Shown here: piece by piece, positions 11,402 through 23,030 of the stretch
Numbering within the stretch: position 1 is the stretch's first letter
Layout of the letters: the number at the start of each line of letters is the position of its first letter
NCBI GenBank assembly: GCA_958299035.1
Contig: CATQJL010000305.1
Location: 30,951,733 to 31,015,732, forward strand
Direction of reading: 5' to 3'
Source of the DNA: Cylicocyclus nassatus
Lineage: Eukaryota; Nematoda; Chromadorea; Rhabditida; Strongylidae
DNA: 64,000 nucleotides
Notes under the pieces: generated by a model
The model's database searches: none
What the model was told of the DNA's origin: nothing
The model's input: only the letters and a program-made list of their open reading frames with translations
Program-made: the position numbers and the translations under genes

Positions 11402-12181
11402 TACGGGATGTTTAAAAATATCTACACACCGTTTGATCGCTAATACCTCTCAGTCTTTTGCCAATTTCTGGGTAACATCCAGTAGGGATGGCTTCAGCTT
11501 ATAAATAAGCAGAAAGCGAATCAACCATGTTTTTCTTATTGTGTGTTATCACAGTAGGAAACTCCAGCTTATAGACCGACTGCAAAATAGGACATCCAAA
11601 AAAAATTGTCCCCAAAAAGGTCTAAAATCTGTGCAGTAGTGTTATTACGTATGCTGATTTTGCTACGCACGAGCTTTCAAGCTTTTCAAATGGCAATCAC
11701 ATTTCTGAAAGGCGATGCAAAACACTTTTTACGGTGTATCGTTTGTTCCCCAGCAAATTTCTCATAGACTACCATCATGTCGCTGCCTTTCGCTATTTTG
11801 AACGTGTTAACCTCGGGCAGTTCGTTGAAATCTTAGGAGAAACGTGTCAGAAAGAGCGAAAGGCAGCGTCGCACCACGTACGCACGCTGGCGCACTTGGG
11901 AACTTTTCTGGGGGACACAGGATACCTGGCGTAAGTTTTGAAAAAAACATAACGGATGAGTGCAAACTTTACATAAAGTGAGTGTCTTTAGGAATCTAAA
12001 GCAAGACTTTCAGCACTTTTGATTCTTTTTCTTGGTGAAATGGTCCTGATGTTTTGAAACCTGCTTCAGCCTTACGGTAATTTTACAGCAGTGAAAAGCG
12101 ATTGATAAATTGCCCCATACTCTAAGTTGACGTCAGCCTACACAGTCTACAGATCTACATACTGTTGGGACCGCTGTATAT
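11402..12181. mobile_element. Decayed CAGGGTGTCC-type mariner copy inside the Tc1-like element
   Basis: The left end has ACGGGATGTTTAAAAAT, then CCGTTTGATCGCTAATA, matching the start of the copies at 13529 and 48784. The right end has TTGGGACCGCTGTAT, a decayed form of TTGGGACACCCTGTAT. Its position between the two minisatellite arrays shows nesting. Confidence 0.5.
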
Positions 12182-12414
12182 CCAATCGCAACTCTCAGTG
12201 AGGGTGTATGTATAATCTTCTTTGAAGTACGAAAAATCTCTTCACAACCGTCATCAGGAGTAGCTTTTAGGTTCCTAAGTCTCTTCACGTTACGACTAAA
12301 CCGTTTTTCCATCGTAAATTATACCATAAGAATGTGTCCAATGCTTAGCACTTACATGAAACAATTTATTCTTAGTGTTTTGGCCTTTTATAGGCAGTCT
12401 CAATGACGTAAATT

Positions 12415-12745
12415 ATTCGGTCAGTATTCGAAAATCGAATGATATTCGAAAATCGAATAACATTCGAGGACCGAATAATATTCGAAATTCGAATAACGAA
12501 TGATATTCGATATTCGAATATTATTCGATTCGAAATTTTCATTTTCGAATAATATTCGATGGTCGAATATTCGAAATTTCCGATTTTCGAATAATATTCG
12601 AAAGTCGAATATTCGAAATTTTCAAATTTCGAATAATATTCGATAGTCGAATATTCGAGAATTTCGATTTTCGAATATTATTCGATATTCGAATATTCGA
12701 GATTTTCAATTTTCGAATATATTCGATATTCGAATATTCGAAAAA
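12415..12745. repeat. 42-base TTCGAA palindromic minisatellite, right array
   Basis: Same unit as the left array, with landmarks at about 12561, 12603 and 12645. Because 42 is a multiple of three, the minus strand is open through the array and would encode 14-residue repeats containing SNIRLSNIIRK. This is a by-product of the period and not evidence of a protein. Confidence 0.78.
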
Positions 12746-13528
12746 AATTTCGAATTTCCCCAAGTATACACCCCATCCGCCAAATCTCTGAAATTTCTCA
12801 TACTCAACTCGTTTGCATATCATCGTATAGAGGAAGTCTCATTCTTTCGAATGCCTAATTGCAGGCTTAATTATTGACTGCAGGCCGAGTTATAAGCCTG
12901 CAAAGCGGTCAAGTCAGTGGTGAGGTACAGGTAGGGCCATGTGCAAGCACTGCCAAGGGCCATTTTCAGCAAAGAAAGTCATCAGCACATGTCCGATGCA
13001 TAGAGGTTGGCAAAGAGCATCTATTTTATCTAGACGGCTTTGCTGGGATGTCTTGAACAGGTTTCCGTGTGAAGAAATTTGGATTGAAGCAGGAAATCAA
13101 AGTTATTTTTTGAAAAAAGCAAAATAAAACTCACGCTTGCGTTTTTTGGGGAAGCAACCATAACCAGTGTGTAGTTCTTGACGAGCTCTGTATTGTACTA
13201 TGCTTACCCGTCCGGATAACCTGTGTTTCCGCTTCAAGATAGGACTCAAAGGAAAATTTTTGCGTTCAGAATTATTGTCCGCGACATTGTGACGCGGCCA
13301 TTTTCGGACTTTTTTTAAAAAAGGATTCTCAAAATTTTTAAAACACGTGTTTCTCAAAAAGCTCAAAGTGTAGATCGTAGACCTTGAAGAGCTCTATCGC
13401 CTCATGCAATTATTACATTTTTTCATCCTTGTTTTCCCTCTGAACAAGAGCGATGAAGAAGGGAGAGGGGTTTGTCCGCAACTTTTTGGCGGTCACTGTA
13501 TATATACACATGTGTGTGTATGTGTATA

Positions 13529-14208
13529 CAGGGTATCCGTAAAGTGTATATTCACTGTTTGATCGTTAATATCTCTTTTCCCAAGGAGTCTTCTGCCTTG
13601 CTTCAGGTACCACTTTGTAGAGCTGGCTTCAACTTAAATTTACAGTATGGAGCGAATCACCCATCTCTCTTCATTACTGTAGGATTACGTTAGAAACTTG
13701 AAAGATATGGTGTCAATGTGGAAAAAGCTGCCGTTTCAAAATTTAAAAAAAAAATGTGAAAACTTGCGTAATAGGGTTTTTATAGGCGCTGAATTCAATA
13801 CTCAACTGTTCACAAGACTGCGAAGCTTTCTAAACGGTGTAACCGCACTTTTTAAGAACATTGAAAAAATGGCCGCTACATTTTACCTGGCACAACTCTT
13901 CAATGAAGCATCATAATAAGTTGGGAGCTTTACATTCAGAATCAGCAACTCTAATTGGCCTAGTGTAATAGTTTTCAGGCTGTTTTGTTTTTTTTCCAAG
14001 GCAAAATATGGCCTTTCATGGCTTGAAACCCTTTTTGAAGTTTCCACCGTAATCTTACAGTAACGAAGAGAGATGGGTGATTCGCTCCATACTGCAAATC
14101 TAAGCTGAATCCAGCTCTACAAAATGGTACCTGAAGCAAGGCAAAAGACTTCTTGGGAAAAGAGATATTAACGATCAAACAGTGTATACATACTTTACGG
14201 ACACCCTG
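13529..14208. mobile_element. Mariner MITE, TIR CAGGGTATCC
   Basis: The inverted ends read CAGGGTATCCGTAAAGTGTA and its complement, flanked by TA on both sides. The subterminal TTTGATCGTTAATATCTC is also inverted at the right end. The 680-base interior has no complete transposase. Confidence 0.85.
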
Positions 14209-14212
14209 TATA

Positions 14213-14272
14213 TATACACATACACGTACACACATACACGCATGCATTCAGCTTTATATATAAGAATAGATG
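14213..14272 (-). mobile_element. Helitron 5' end remnant
   Basis: On the minus strand it begins TCTTATATATAAAGCTGAAT, the same start as the Helitrons at 35462 and 40623, followed by TG-rich sequence. The rest of the element is missing; the mariner MITE abuts it. Confidence 0.5.
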
Positions 14273-14274
14273 AT

Positions 14275-15250
14275 AAATCAAAAGATCGCTGTCCGTTTTA
14301 TGATTATCGGATATAGTACAAAATCACCTGTTGCGCCGTTATCACAGAGCCCACAGGATCACTTTGTGTTCGTGGCTGAAATTGGCCATAGGGATGGAAG
14401 TAGCGGGAGTCTTGCCTGTACGTTATAGTCGCATTGAAGTAATTACGAGGTACCTTAATGAAAGATCAAAAATTTTCACGCATTGATACGCACAAAGTTT
14501 TTGAGGGATGGAGAAAGGAGACTACCATTTCTAAGGTAATTTGGGCCAAGTAATTTTGTTTTCTAAATTTGGTTTTCTAAATTTGCATAAGATCAGTCCA
14601 CTGCATAGTAAAACCCAATCAAAAGCACTCTCTCATAAAATAGTGAGTAACCATCTTCAAGAAATGCATGGCTTGATAGCTTGAGCGGATAGGGAAAAGA
14701 CGTCTGTCTCTACAACTAAAATATTATGATAGCTGCAGAAAATTTCCAGAAAAAGGGAAAAACTCAAGCTGGACATGTTTGCATAAATAGCTCATTTGTA
14801 AATTTGTGACAACGGATTTGACTGCGCTCTTTGCGCCCACAGCAGCATAAAACTGTCATGCAAAAAGGGGTCACATCAAGACTCAACTCTTTCACTTCCA
14901 GTTTAAATACTGCCATATATAATCAAAAAACCACTTAAGTAGAAATGAAAAGAGAACATGCGGTTGCCGGAAGTGCGTGCTTGTCGCGCGCGGTGCGCCA
15001 CCGTTACGATTTTTCGAAGGCCCTATACATCTAGGAAAAGTTTGCAGTGCACTATGGCAATGCTGTTTAGCTTTACATGATAAATTAGAAAAAAATTGAT
15101 CGGTAGAGGATTGTACTGTAAGGAGCTGTTTAACATTGTTCACACATCCTGCCTGTCTCAAACATGAAATATTATTCATTCTATGACTAGTTGACGCGAG
15201 ACCGCATTGCACACATTGTCTAAACAAGCTTAATCACGTATCTCTCAGGT
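14275..15250. other. No gene or element recognised
   Basis: AT-rich sequence with only short reading frames full of stops. I see no splice-bounded exon and no terminal repeats. Confidence 0.6.
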
Positions 15251-15253
15251 TTA

Positions 15254-16166
15254 TATTAGGTTGGTGCAAAAATAATGAGCGTTTTCCCATTTTTCACTTT
15301 AGCTTGCTATAACTTTCTACAAGATCTACATTGTGAAATGTGGTAATGACCATCAGATGCAGCGAACCTTTCGCACTACAGCGCACATTGAACTATACTC
15401 ATATCTCATATGGGCAGAAAAATATGGATTGAAAAACAAAAGGAGTTTTTTCTGAAGCCTTGTTTTTGACAGAACATAACTCCTTTCACACTTTGTTCTT
15501 ATGATTTATAAGCAGCCTATCTTGTAGCCGCAAGCCAGTAGTACAAATATACATGGAAACGGCTTGGAGAAAAAAGATTAGCGAAGAGGGAAAAATCGAA
15601 ATTCAAAAATTTCAACTTTTTTAGCATTTTTTCAGTAGGCCTCAAAACCTCGAAGTAGAGAATTTTTTAATTTTCTGAGTACTGAAAAGCTGGATGTTTT
15701 TGCAAAAACCGCTAATGGGACTCCTACCCTCACGCTTACAGAGAGCAAAGTTTGAGCGACTGCACTTTACGAAAGAAAGTTATGGGCTCTAAAACCACAA
15801 CCATTACCCATGTTAAGCCGCCGATATCTTACTCTAGATAACTTGAAAAAATATGGTTGAATATGCATAATGTAGACAATTTCCATTACATATAGCGGCT
15901 AAATATTCGATAAACCATCTTCATTCGCGCTCAAATTCTGGCCAGAAAAATGAATGCAACGAAGATTTAATTTTGAGTGCAATTATGTGAAGCTCTATAA
16001 ATTTTTAACAGAGTAAGCTAGAAGTTCTTTTCGAACATCGTCAAATAAAGCATGAAAAGAGCTTTCTAACTATGTGCTGAAACAATTAAAAAGAAAGACG
16101 TTTGATGGAGAAAAGTTGTCCTGAAAAAAGTCCAGGAAAACGCTCATTATTTCTGCACCAACCTAA
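15254..16166. mobile_element. Mariner MITE, TIR TTAGGTTGGTGCAAAAATAA
   Basis: The ends are TTAGGTTGGTGCAAAAATAA and a near-complement (TTATTTCTGCACCAACCTAA), flanked by TA at 15252-15253 and 16167-16168. This TIR is the classical mariner TTAGGTTGG type. The 913-base interior does not encode a transposase. Further copies are at 31659-32507 (opposite orientation) and 51120-51587 (partial). Confidence 0.88.
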
Positions 16167-16167
16167 T

Positions 16168-17070
16168 ACTTGTCATTTATCTCGTACAGGTTTATATGCT
16201 CTTTGGAAACAGGGAAGAACAAATTTAAACATGTTAAGACAATGTCCGCAATGCGGTCACGCGCCTCCTAGTCATAGAATAGATGATACTCTCTTTGGCT
16301 TCTGATTTTTCGCATCACATATCCGAGTTTTCTGAGTAGTAAGTGATGGGTAAAGAGATTTCTTTTGTCCTCAGATTACAGCGGTATTTTTTACAAATTT
16401 TTGTTAACAGGCGCAAATGTTGCTAAATAGCCACATACTCGATATATCTGGGAACCAGTGTGATAAGGAGATTCCAACAAAAAAAGGATGTTGAGATGCT
16501 TTGAGCTCTGCCTTGGAAGGTCATCAAGGTCCATATCGCGACCGTGTAGAATGTAAGCGGCTGCGTTTCTTTTACTGAAAAATTTTATATTTGAGTATAG
16601 AGAATATAGATAAACAAGTGATGTAGTACGTGATCAAGTGCTCCTTTCTATCGACGAATTCGCATCGGGAATCACAATTGGCCAGTGTAGGGAGGAGTAC
16701 ATTTTTCAAAGGTTTCGAAAAGTAGTCTGTCCAGGCGACAATCAGAGGTATGTTCTAAATGGACGTTGAATGACCCGAAAGGGAAAAGAGGCACATTTCG
16801 AAAATGAAATCATTGTTTTGTATAATATAAAGGACAGTGTGGCTCAAAAGACGGGTAAGCAAGCATATGCTTGAAGGCAGCGCATTTTCGTGTTTTCTGT
16901 TTTCATTTTTGAACCTTCGCGATTTAAAATGTCTAAATTTCAAGTGACAAAGGGTCACTCTTGTTGCTTCAAAACTTGGAAAACGTCAATCGGGCATGTT
17001 GCCACCACACTTGACTGTAAAGGGCCCTCAGCTGCCAAAGTCAATCAGTCATTTCCTTTTGGTGATCATG
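16168..17070. other. No gene recognised
   Basis: Reading frames are short and interrupted; no terminal repeats or good exon boundaries were found. Confidence 0.55.
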
Positions 17071-17644
17071 CACCCGGAAGGGAGTGGTGCAGGAGGAACC
17101 AAGGGGCTGCCTCCCGTATCTGCGGTAGATAATTGAGAGCGCGAGCGCTATGGAATATTTTGGCAAGAATCCATGAAAACCTGGCAAGGACATCCTCTAG
17201 AAATCCTTCATAACTTTGCCTGGAGACGACTTCGAAAAATTTGAAAAACAGATTTGTAATGCAGATTGGAAGCTGCATTCATTGAGTTAAGAGTAAGTTA
17301 AAATCAGTTGTATTGGTAAGAAAAGCTAACTTCCTTATGGGAACTGTTTTGAGAATTTTGAAGTTTCAAATTTTGTAAATGGACCTTTCATTCAAAATCC
17401 ATTCTTTTCTTCGACAAAGGAATGGTTTACCTTTGAGTCAATGAATCAAAACAATCAAAATGTCACAGAACACATCTGGAGGCTTGCATCAAGATGCAAT
17501 ATGCAGTTTGTCTCATTTCAAACCTATTTTAGTTTGAATTTTGACATTGATTTCATAAGATTTGCCATTGAAACTATGTCGGTAATCTTTTCGAAGCTGT
17601 ACACAGTAGCAAAAGTTCATCGCATGTAACATAGTTAACATAAT

Positions 17645-17832
17645 TTTTTTACATAACTTTTCAACCTTGTTATTATGATCCATACGCAGAAGATTTAGCG
17701 ATGTGAAAATGAGAGCAAATCCTTTGTACATATTTCGCGTGTGTATTGTGCATTATTTCTATCTTAGCGATTCTACTATCTAGCACATTACACTGTAGTA
17801 ATGTATCAAATAAATAAATAAATAAATAAATT
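17645..17832 (+). mobile_element. Short retrotransposon 3' fragment ending in (AAAT)n
   Basis: This roughly 190-base segment is absent from the equivalent place in the sister foldback near 44735. It ends GTATCAAATAAATAAATAAA. A 5'-truncated insertion with an AAAT microsatellite tail is typical of LINE or SINE 3' ends. A similar tail closes the sequence at 34514. Confidence 0.55.
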
Positions 17833-17886
17833 CCTAATCACCACTCCCTACTTTTGACTTCAAATCTAGAAATTTCACTGAAATCA

Positions 17887-18363
17887 CTTACAAGGGGAAA
17901 ATACTTGGTCGAAGTGGTGTTTCCATATGAGATGTATACTCTCTTACGGAGCATGGAACGCTGATTCCAAAAGTGCCTTCGGCATCTGCAAAGCGCTTCT
18001 GGAAGGGGAGTTCTGGAAATTTTTTGAGGTAAAAATCCAATTATCTGGCTGAGATAAAAATAAGCGTTGAGCTCTTTCCGGCGTTTGAAAGGAGAAATGA
18101 CTGACATTAGTTTATTAGATTGAAGGTCTTTATTCCATAGAATGCCCTGGTAGTAATCATGGCCCCACTTGAGTTCACAGACTAAAGTTCTGATTGATTT
18201 TATTGCAGCGACGCTTCCAATTTTAACATCAAATAATTTCCCCCCTCCCAGAAGCGCTTTGCAAATATCGAAAGAATGTTTGGTGTCAGCATTCCATGCT
18301 CTATAAGATAGCGTACATTTCATATGGAAACGCCACTTCGACCAAGTATCCACCCTTTGTTAG
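17887..18363. mobile_element. Foldback MITE, CTTACAAGGG family
   Basis: Left end CTTACAAGGGGAAAATACTT, right end AAGTATCCACCCTTTGTTAG. The arms share CGAAGTGG, CCATATGA and GCATGGAACGCTGA, inverted. It is missing at the matching point of the sister copy of its host element near 44780. Confidence 0.75.
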
Positions 18364-18704
18364 ACCTTTTTCACAACATTCGACTTGAAATTCCTCAGTT
18401 TTTAATGGTAAATTTTGAAGGCTCAGTTTTTGGTAAAAATAAAACTCAGTAGCTAGACAGATTTGTTTATCTATCCGGTAGGCGTATCACTGAAAAAAGT
18501 GCATTTCAATACTGATTCTGAAGCTGTCCTTGTTTCTGAAAATTAATCCCAGTGTTATAAGTATTTGTTTCTCATGGTTGGCCTTGCCAAGTTTTCCTGG
18601 ATCCTCGTCAAAATCTTCCCCACGGCGCTTGCGCTCCTAATTGTCTCCTACGGTTAGAGGCGGCATGCTTTTGGTTTCTTCTGCACAGCATCCCAAACGG
18701 AAAC

Positions 18705-21700
18705 ATTTATGAGGCTGGAAACTAAGTGCAATTGCTTTCATAACATCACTCTTTTCCAACGTGGCGCAATCAAACTTTGGCTATATGTAGATCTCAATTG
18801 TGGTACAATCACGCACAAACTGTTTGACTTTTGAAAACGAAATAAAAAAAATTGCAAGCATTTATCCAAAACTAATAAATTTCGAGGATTTATGAGGTAA
18901 TCAGCAGGAATTAAGCCGTTCGCAACCCAAATTATGCATAATGACCCGAAATTATTATACATGTGGTTTATTGCTTGTGACGGACTCATTTGGCCCAGTA
19001 GGAAGGGAATAGAGTTGCAAGATAACTCGAGATCTGGCTCCTTCACGAAGTTAAAGTACGCAAGGCCGAGGACAACTATCAATAACTAAAGAGTGGAAAC
19101 GTCAGAATCCGCGGAGACATCAAATGGTGGGGTTATGCGACCTGCCGAACACGAACATCATACTCGTCTGTTGAATTAACGCCTTTTCTGTCGTTGAGGG
19201 TAAGACCTCATACCGTAAAGCTACAGTAATCTCACAGAAAGCTCTTGCCGTGCAAGTTCATTATGTTATTCGTGATCAGCATGTCGGATACCCTTCCCCC
19301 CCTCCATGCCAGGTTTCACTCAAATTCGTAATGATTCATAATTTTCCCTCTCATACAGCATACCCACCGTAATCCTCACTACGACGTCAGAATTTGGCGG
19401 AACGGCTGCTGCACTTGTAGCTTACGTCATAATCTATCTATTGGCGAAATTTGAGTGTTTCATATTAAACGAGAGCAAGATTAATTAGTAAGCTGCAAAA
19501 CTTAGTTTCTAACCTAATACTTGGCTGCCACCTTTCTGACAAATTTCACATTCAGCAAAAGCGGTGTAAGCTATTCTAGATACAGCACGATTTAATGGAC
19601 ATCTTTTACACGCAGATGAACTTTCGCCCTGCGTCACAAAGCTCTTCCATAATCTGAAACTAGATAAAGAATGGCATTTTGGTGGTTTAACGCACGCGCT
19701 GAAAGCATTTTACTCCGCAGTGTAAAAGGCAATTGAACAAATGCAAGCTTTTACAATGACTTGCGGGGGTCTGCCAATTACAAATGTTTTTGTATTTCCA
19801 AATTCCCTCAAGACCAACATCAATTGTCAAAGGTAGAGGGCCTGGTTGGCCCCGGGGTCAAAGCTGCGTCCGACATGTCGCAGCACTGCCTTATAACACT
19901 GTGCCACTCGCTCGCTCTATAGTTTGCAAGGACGAAGAGTTAAGTTTGTCAAGAGTCCTGAATCAAGTCTTCTGTTTCGTGAATTTATCCTACTTACAGC
20001 GAGATGTGCAAGCTACCATTTGATGTTTTCCAGGGTGTATCTGAGCTTCTTACCGTTAACGTGAAATAATGTAGATTTTCTCAGGTTCACATTTGCAGCT
20101 TTGGACTTTATAGAGGCATCTTTTTAATGCAACATATTTGGATATCTTGAGAGGTATGTGGAATATGTACTAAGGTATCAACTTTTCAAGGCCAGAATCA
20201 ATGCGCCAATCTTAGAAAGCCGTCCGTTACTGTATTGCAGACACACTGACAACTGTTCAGGATCTGCTCATTTCAAGTGGGAGCAGTTTTTTACCGAAGT
20301 TTTACCGAAGCATTGGGTGTGCACATAAGGAACTGACACCACTGAACCCGTTATGAAAATACATTGTATACTCCGGTCGGCTCATATCTCACATTTGAAG
20401 AAGGTTGTCATCGAAAATATGTTTCGCACAGCGCCCGCGTTTGTAGAGGACAACAGGAGAGGGTGGTGCTTGCGCTTGCTCTCAAAATAATAACTTCTAA
20501 TAGCCATGCTAGGAGAGGCGTAGAAAACACTTTCTCAAGTACATAGACCTGACATATCTTCAAATGGAGTCGGCATTGCGTTGAGACAGTGTCCGAGTAA
20601 ATGAGGGTTAGGAAACTTTGGGTATTTTTCCGCTATCCGGACCCAATTCTTCGAAGAATTCTTACGAAACACCTACTATAGTCTGAATTTTTCATAAATT
20701 ATGTGAGTACTACCCAACAGTTAGAAAAAGTTCACAGTTTGATGCAGTTTTATATGTTTTTCGAAAAATCACATTGGGTATGAGAGCATTTGGGGTGAAA
20801 TCAAAAGCTGTTCAGCTTTCCACAAAGGACCAAACAAGCGAAACTTTCTAAAGAATATTTTCATGTTTTTTAGCAATAATCCAAAAAGATCTTCCTCTTC
20901 GGACTATCTCCCTTGTGTGAATTCAGCCAGGAAAGAATCCACACGATAGCGTCGAGCACCTCGGCTCGCTTGTTGTTTCTCCACTCCCTGTTCTGGGCAT
21001 ATGTAATATGTTTATTAGGAACGGGATAACGTATTTTAATGATAATGTTTATTTAGTGACCATTAAATCAATCATGGGGTAAACATTCAACAAAAGAAAA
21101 GGATGAATTCGCTTTGGTAGGTAAGCGACTCAAAACCCTTGTAGTTTCAAACAGGCCCGTTAATTTTTTTGGCACAGGTTGACGCTTCTTTCTGTAAAGT
21201 TCGTACTAAACATGATGCAAGGAATAAGGCAATATCTTTTTTTGGAAAAACGGCTCCGGATAACGGAAAAGTATCAAATTTCTTGCAATGGTCGAGATTC
21301 GTTAAGGAATTCAAAAAGTATTTAGGTTTGCCGTTTAACACAAGCGCCTGCACGACGCTCAATTCCCATCAAAGGACATGCAGGCGGTAAGCCTAGATTA
21401 CGCAAGGCCATCCCTAAAAACGCTCACAGGCTTTGAAGCACGCCCATGCAAACTTTACAGCCTCATAAAATAGCTCTGAATCCCACACGGCACCCCGCAG
21501 ATGCTCAAAAGCCTCTTGGATTCACACAGGAAATCCACAGTGACTTGCTAGGGGGTGCTTGCAATCACTCGTAACTCGCTTCTCACGTGAGTCATCTCTT
21601 TTGACTCAGTGGAGTGTAACGTGGCATATACAATCAGCTACCAGCTCTCATTTGAAGTACATGTATGTTATCGTTTCGATAAGGTAAGCGTTTCGACAGT

Positions 21701-22200
21701 TTACTCAGTGATCAGGCAATCTTAGAACTTTGCTTGTAGAGCTGCACAGACATTTGACCGGATAGGTCATATCGTCCACTTCAGCTTCCGAAGAAGGCGA
21801 TGAGACGTTAACTATTGTTTTAACTTTCTGGTATGTTACGAGCACAAGTACAACATACACGTCTGTCGTATCACTTACCTAATCTACAAATTTTAATATT
21901 GTAAATTTATCATGTATGTTATATTATTATGTACTAGCTTGTCGTTGACAAACGTTACTGTTCACTGACCACTCAAGTCGCCGGGTCACCTCTTCGCTGT
22001 GCTTGATAGTGTATTTAGTGGCGCCTTTTTTCACATGGGCATTCCTTCATGCTGTATGATACCGTTCTTTACCAGAAGTGGGTATTCAAATTATTATGCT
22101 CAAATCAGTGGCATAAAAAAGCGTGAATGCTCGATTCTGGTGTTGGTTTGAATTTCACCAGCGGTTGCGGTTGCGGTTGCGTCAGCGGTTGCGCATATTC
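18705..22200. other. Mostly unassigned sequence
   Basis: Apart from a tRNA-like segment at 19836-19925 I find no supported gene. A 114-codon minus-strand frame at 18738-19082 lacks splice context or a recognisable domain. A frame near 21169-21390 looks coding-like in composition (basic, few repeats) but has no clear boundaries. The short direct repeat GCGGTTGC at 22161-22195 is the only other local structure noted. Confidence 0.5.
19836..19925 (-). repeat. tRNA-like segment, possible SINE head
   Basis: On the minus strand, GAGTGGCACAGTGTTATAAG resembles an A-box region and CTTTGACCCCGGG, about 40 bases later, resembles a degraded B-box. The segment does not fold into a convincing cloverleaf, so it is more likely a SINE or a tRNA relic than a working tRNA gene. 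Confidence 0.3.
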
Positions 22201-22228
22201 ACTGTTGATATCAGCTGCTGCTTAGCTA

Positions 22229-22621
22229 CTATCTAATGCGGTCATATAATGTACCAGCTTGGTTCATCCAAAACGTCTGAAATCCAGAAAATTGGCGAAT
22301 CAATCTTTACCTATTTAATCTTTTACAGTAATCTTACCTCTTGTGTCGCGTCATATGTCTTGTTCGGCTCATAAGGAGTCATAACATAGTTGTTGCGTAC
22401 TACCGAAATCGAGTCCTACAAGGCCAATGCAAATAGCAGTGTATAAATGAAATGGATTCTGCTATACTTACTTGGTATACATTTTTCATGTAATGCGCTT
22501 GTAGGTCGAGAAAACAGAACGACGAAAGGACCACCAGAAGCAACAGAGCAATTTTCAGAAGAAAACTGTATCGCGCACCTGTAATGGTAGAGTGTGAGAA
22601 CTGCACACTTTCCTGCCTCAC
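22229..22621 (-). CDS. Small single-pass membrane protein, three-exon model, function unknown
   Basis: Model: exon 1 from ATG at 22621 to 22472, exon 2 22415-22338, exon 3 22276-22229 ending in TAG. The introns are 56 and 61 bases, with donors GTAAGT and GTAAGA and acceptors TTGTAG and TTTCAG, and both fall in phase 0. The 91-residue product has a strong hydrophobic segment (LLKIALLLLVVLSSFCFL, residues about 20-38) followed by a polar tail with one N-glycosylation motif (NKT). This suggests a signal anchor or signal peptide. An alternative start is an upstream exon joined at a possible acceptor at 22579-22580 (CATTACAG), which would make this the 5' part of a longer type II protein. The gene could also continue past exon 3. 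I do not recognise the family. A Helitron begins just upstream at about 22659. Confidence 0.5.
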
Positions 22622-22690
22622 TTACTCTTTATTCCAGCTTTTAATCTATCATCATAACTTATAATAACGAGCTATGGGTGTTTATGCATG

Positions 22691-22822
<132 letters not shown>

Positions 22823-23030
22823 CCGAATAGAAAATTTTATATCTGAACCGATCCGAGCCAAACATGGCAGATATGCACATCGGGCGGGTCGGGTGTCGTG
22901 AGTTACTTACTGTTATTGATCGATATCAATGTTTTTTTTTCAAAGTTTGACCAGTGGGAGTTGGCACGGGGGGGGGGGGAGGGGTAAGTGAAAATGCTGA
23001 TTACGAATATGCTATTGACAGGGCAGGGAT

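Larger units (their letters stand above)
10080..13498. mobile_element. Tc1-like composite element with about 620-base inverted arms
   Basis: The termini are CAGTGACCGCCAAAAAGT and its complement, flanked by TA at 10078-10079 and 13499-13500. The arms, about 10080-10710 and 12880-13498, match closely (CCGCGTCACAATGTCGCG, GCAGTGCTTGCACATGG). A further inverted block GAGATTTGGCGGATGGGG recurs near 10790 and 12772. The TIR form and TA target fit Tc1/mariner. No transposase was recognised. The interior holds two palindromic minisatellite arrays and a decayed mariner copy. Confidence 0.75.
17075..18705. mobile_element. Foldback element, TGGTGCAGGAGGAACC family, copy with two insertions
   Basis: The left arm has GGTGCAGGAGGAACCAAGG and then GAGAGCGCGAGCGCTATGG. 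The right arm has the complement of both (GCGCTTGCGCTCCTAATTGT, TGCACAGCATCCC). The sister copy at 44103-45177 lacks two internal segments present here, 17645-17832 and 17887-18363, which are therefore later insertions. Confidence 0.7.

Noticed and set aside
12539..12823. Minus-strand open frame with 14-residue repeats
   Set aside because: It is the direct result of a 42-base minisatellite whose period is a multiple of three.
18738..19082. 114-codon minus-strand frame
   Set aside because: No domain, no acceptor or donor in sensible places, and it lies in otherwise unassigned AT-rich sequence.
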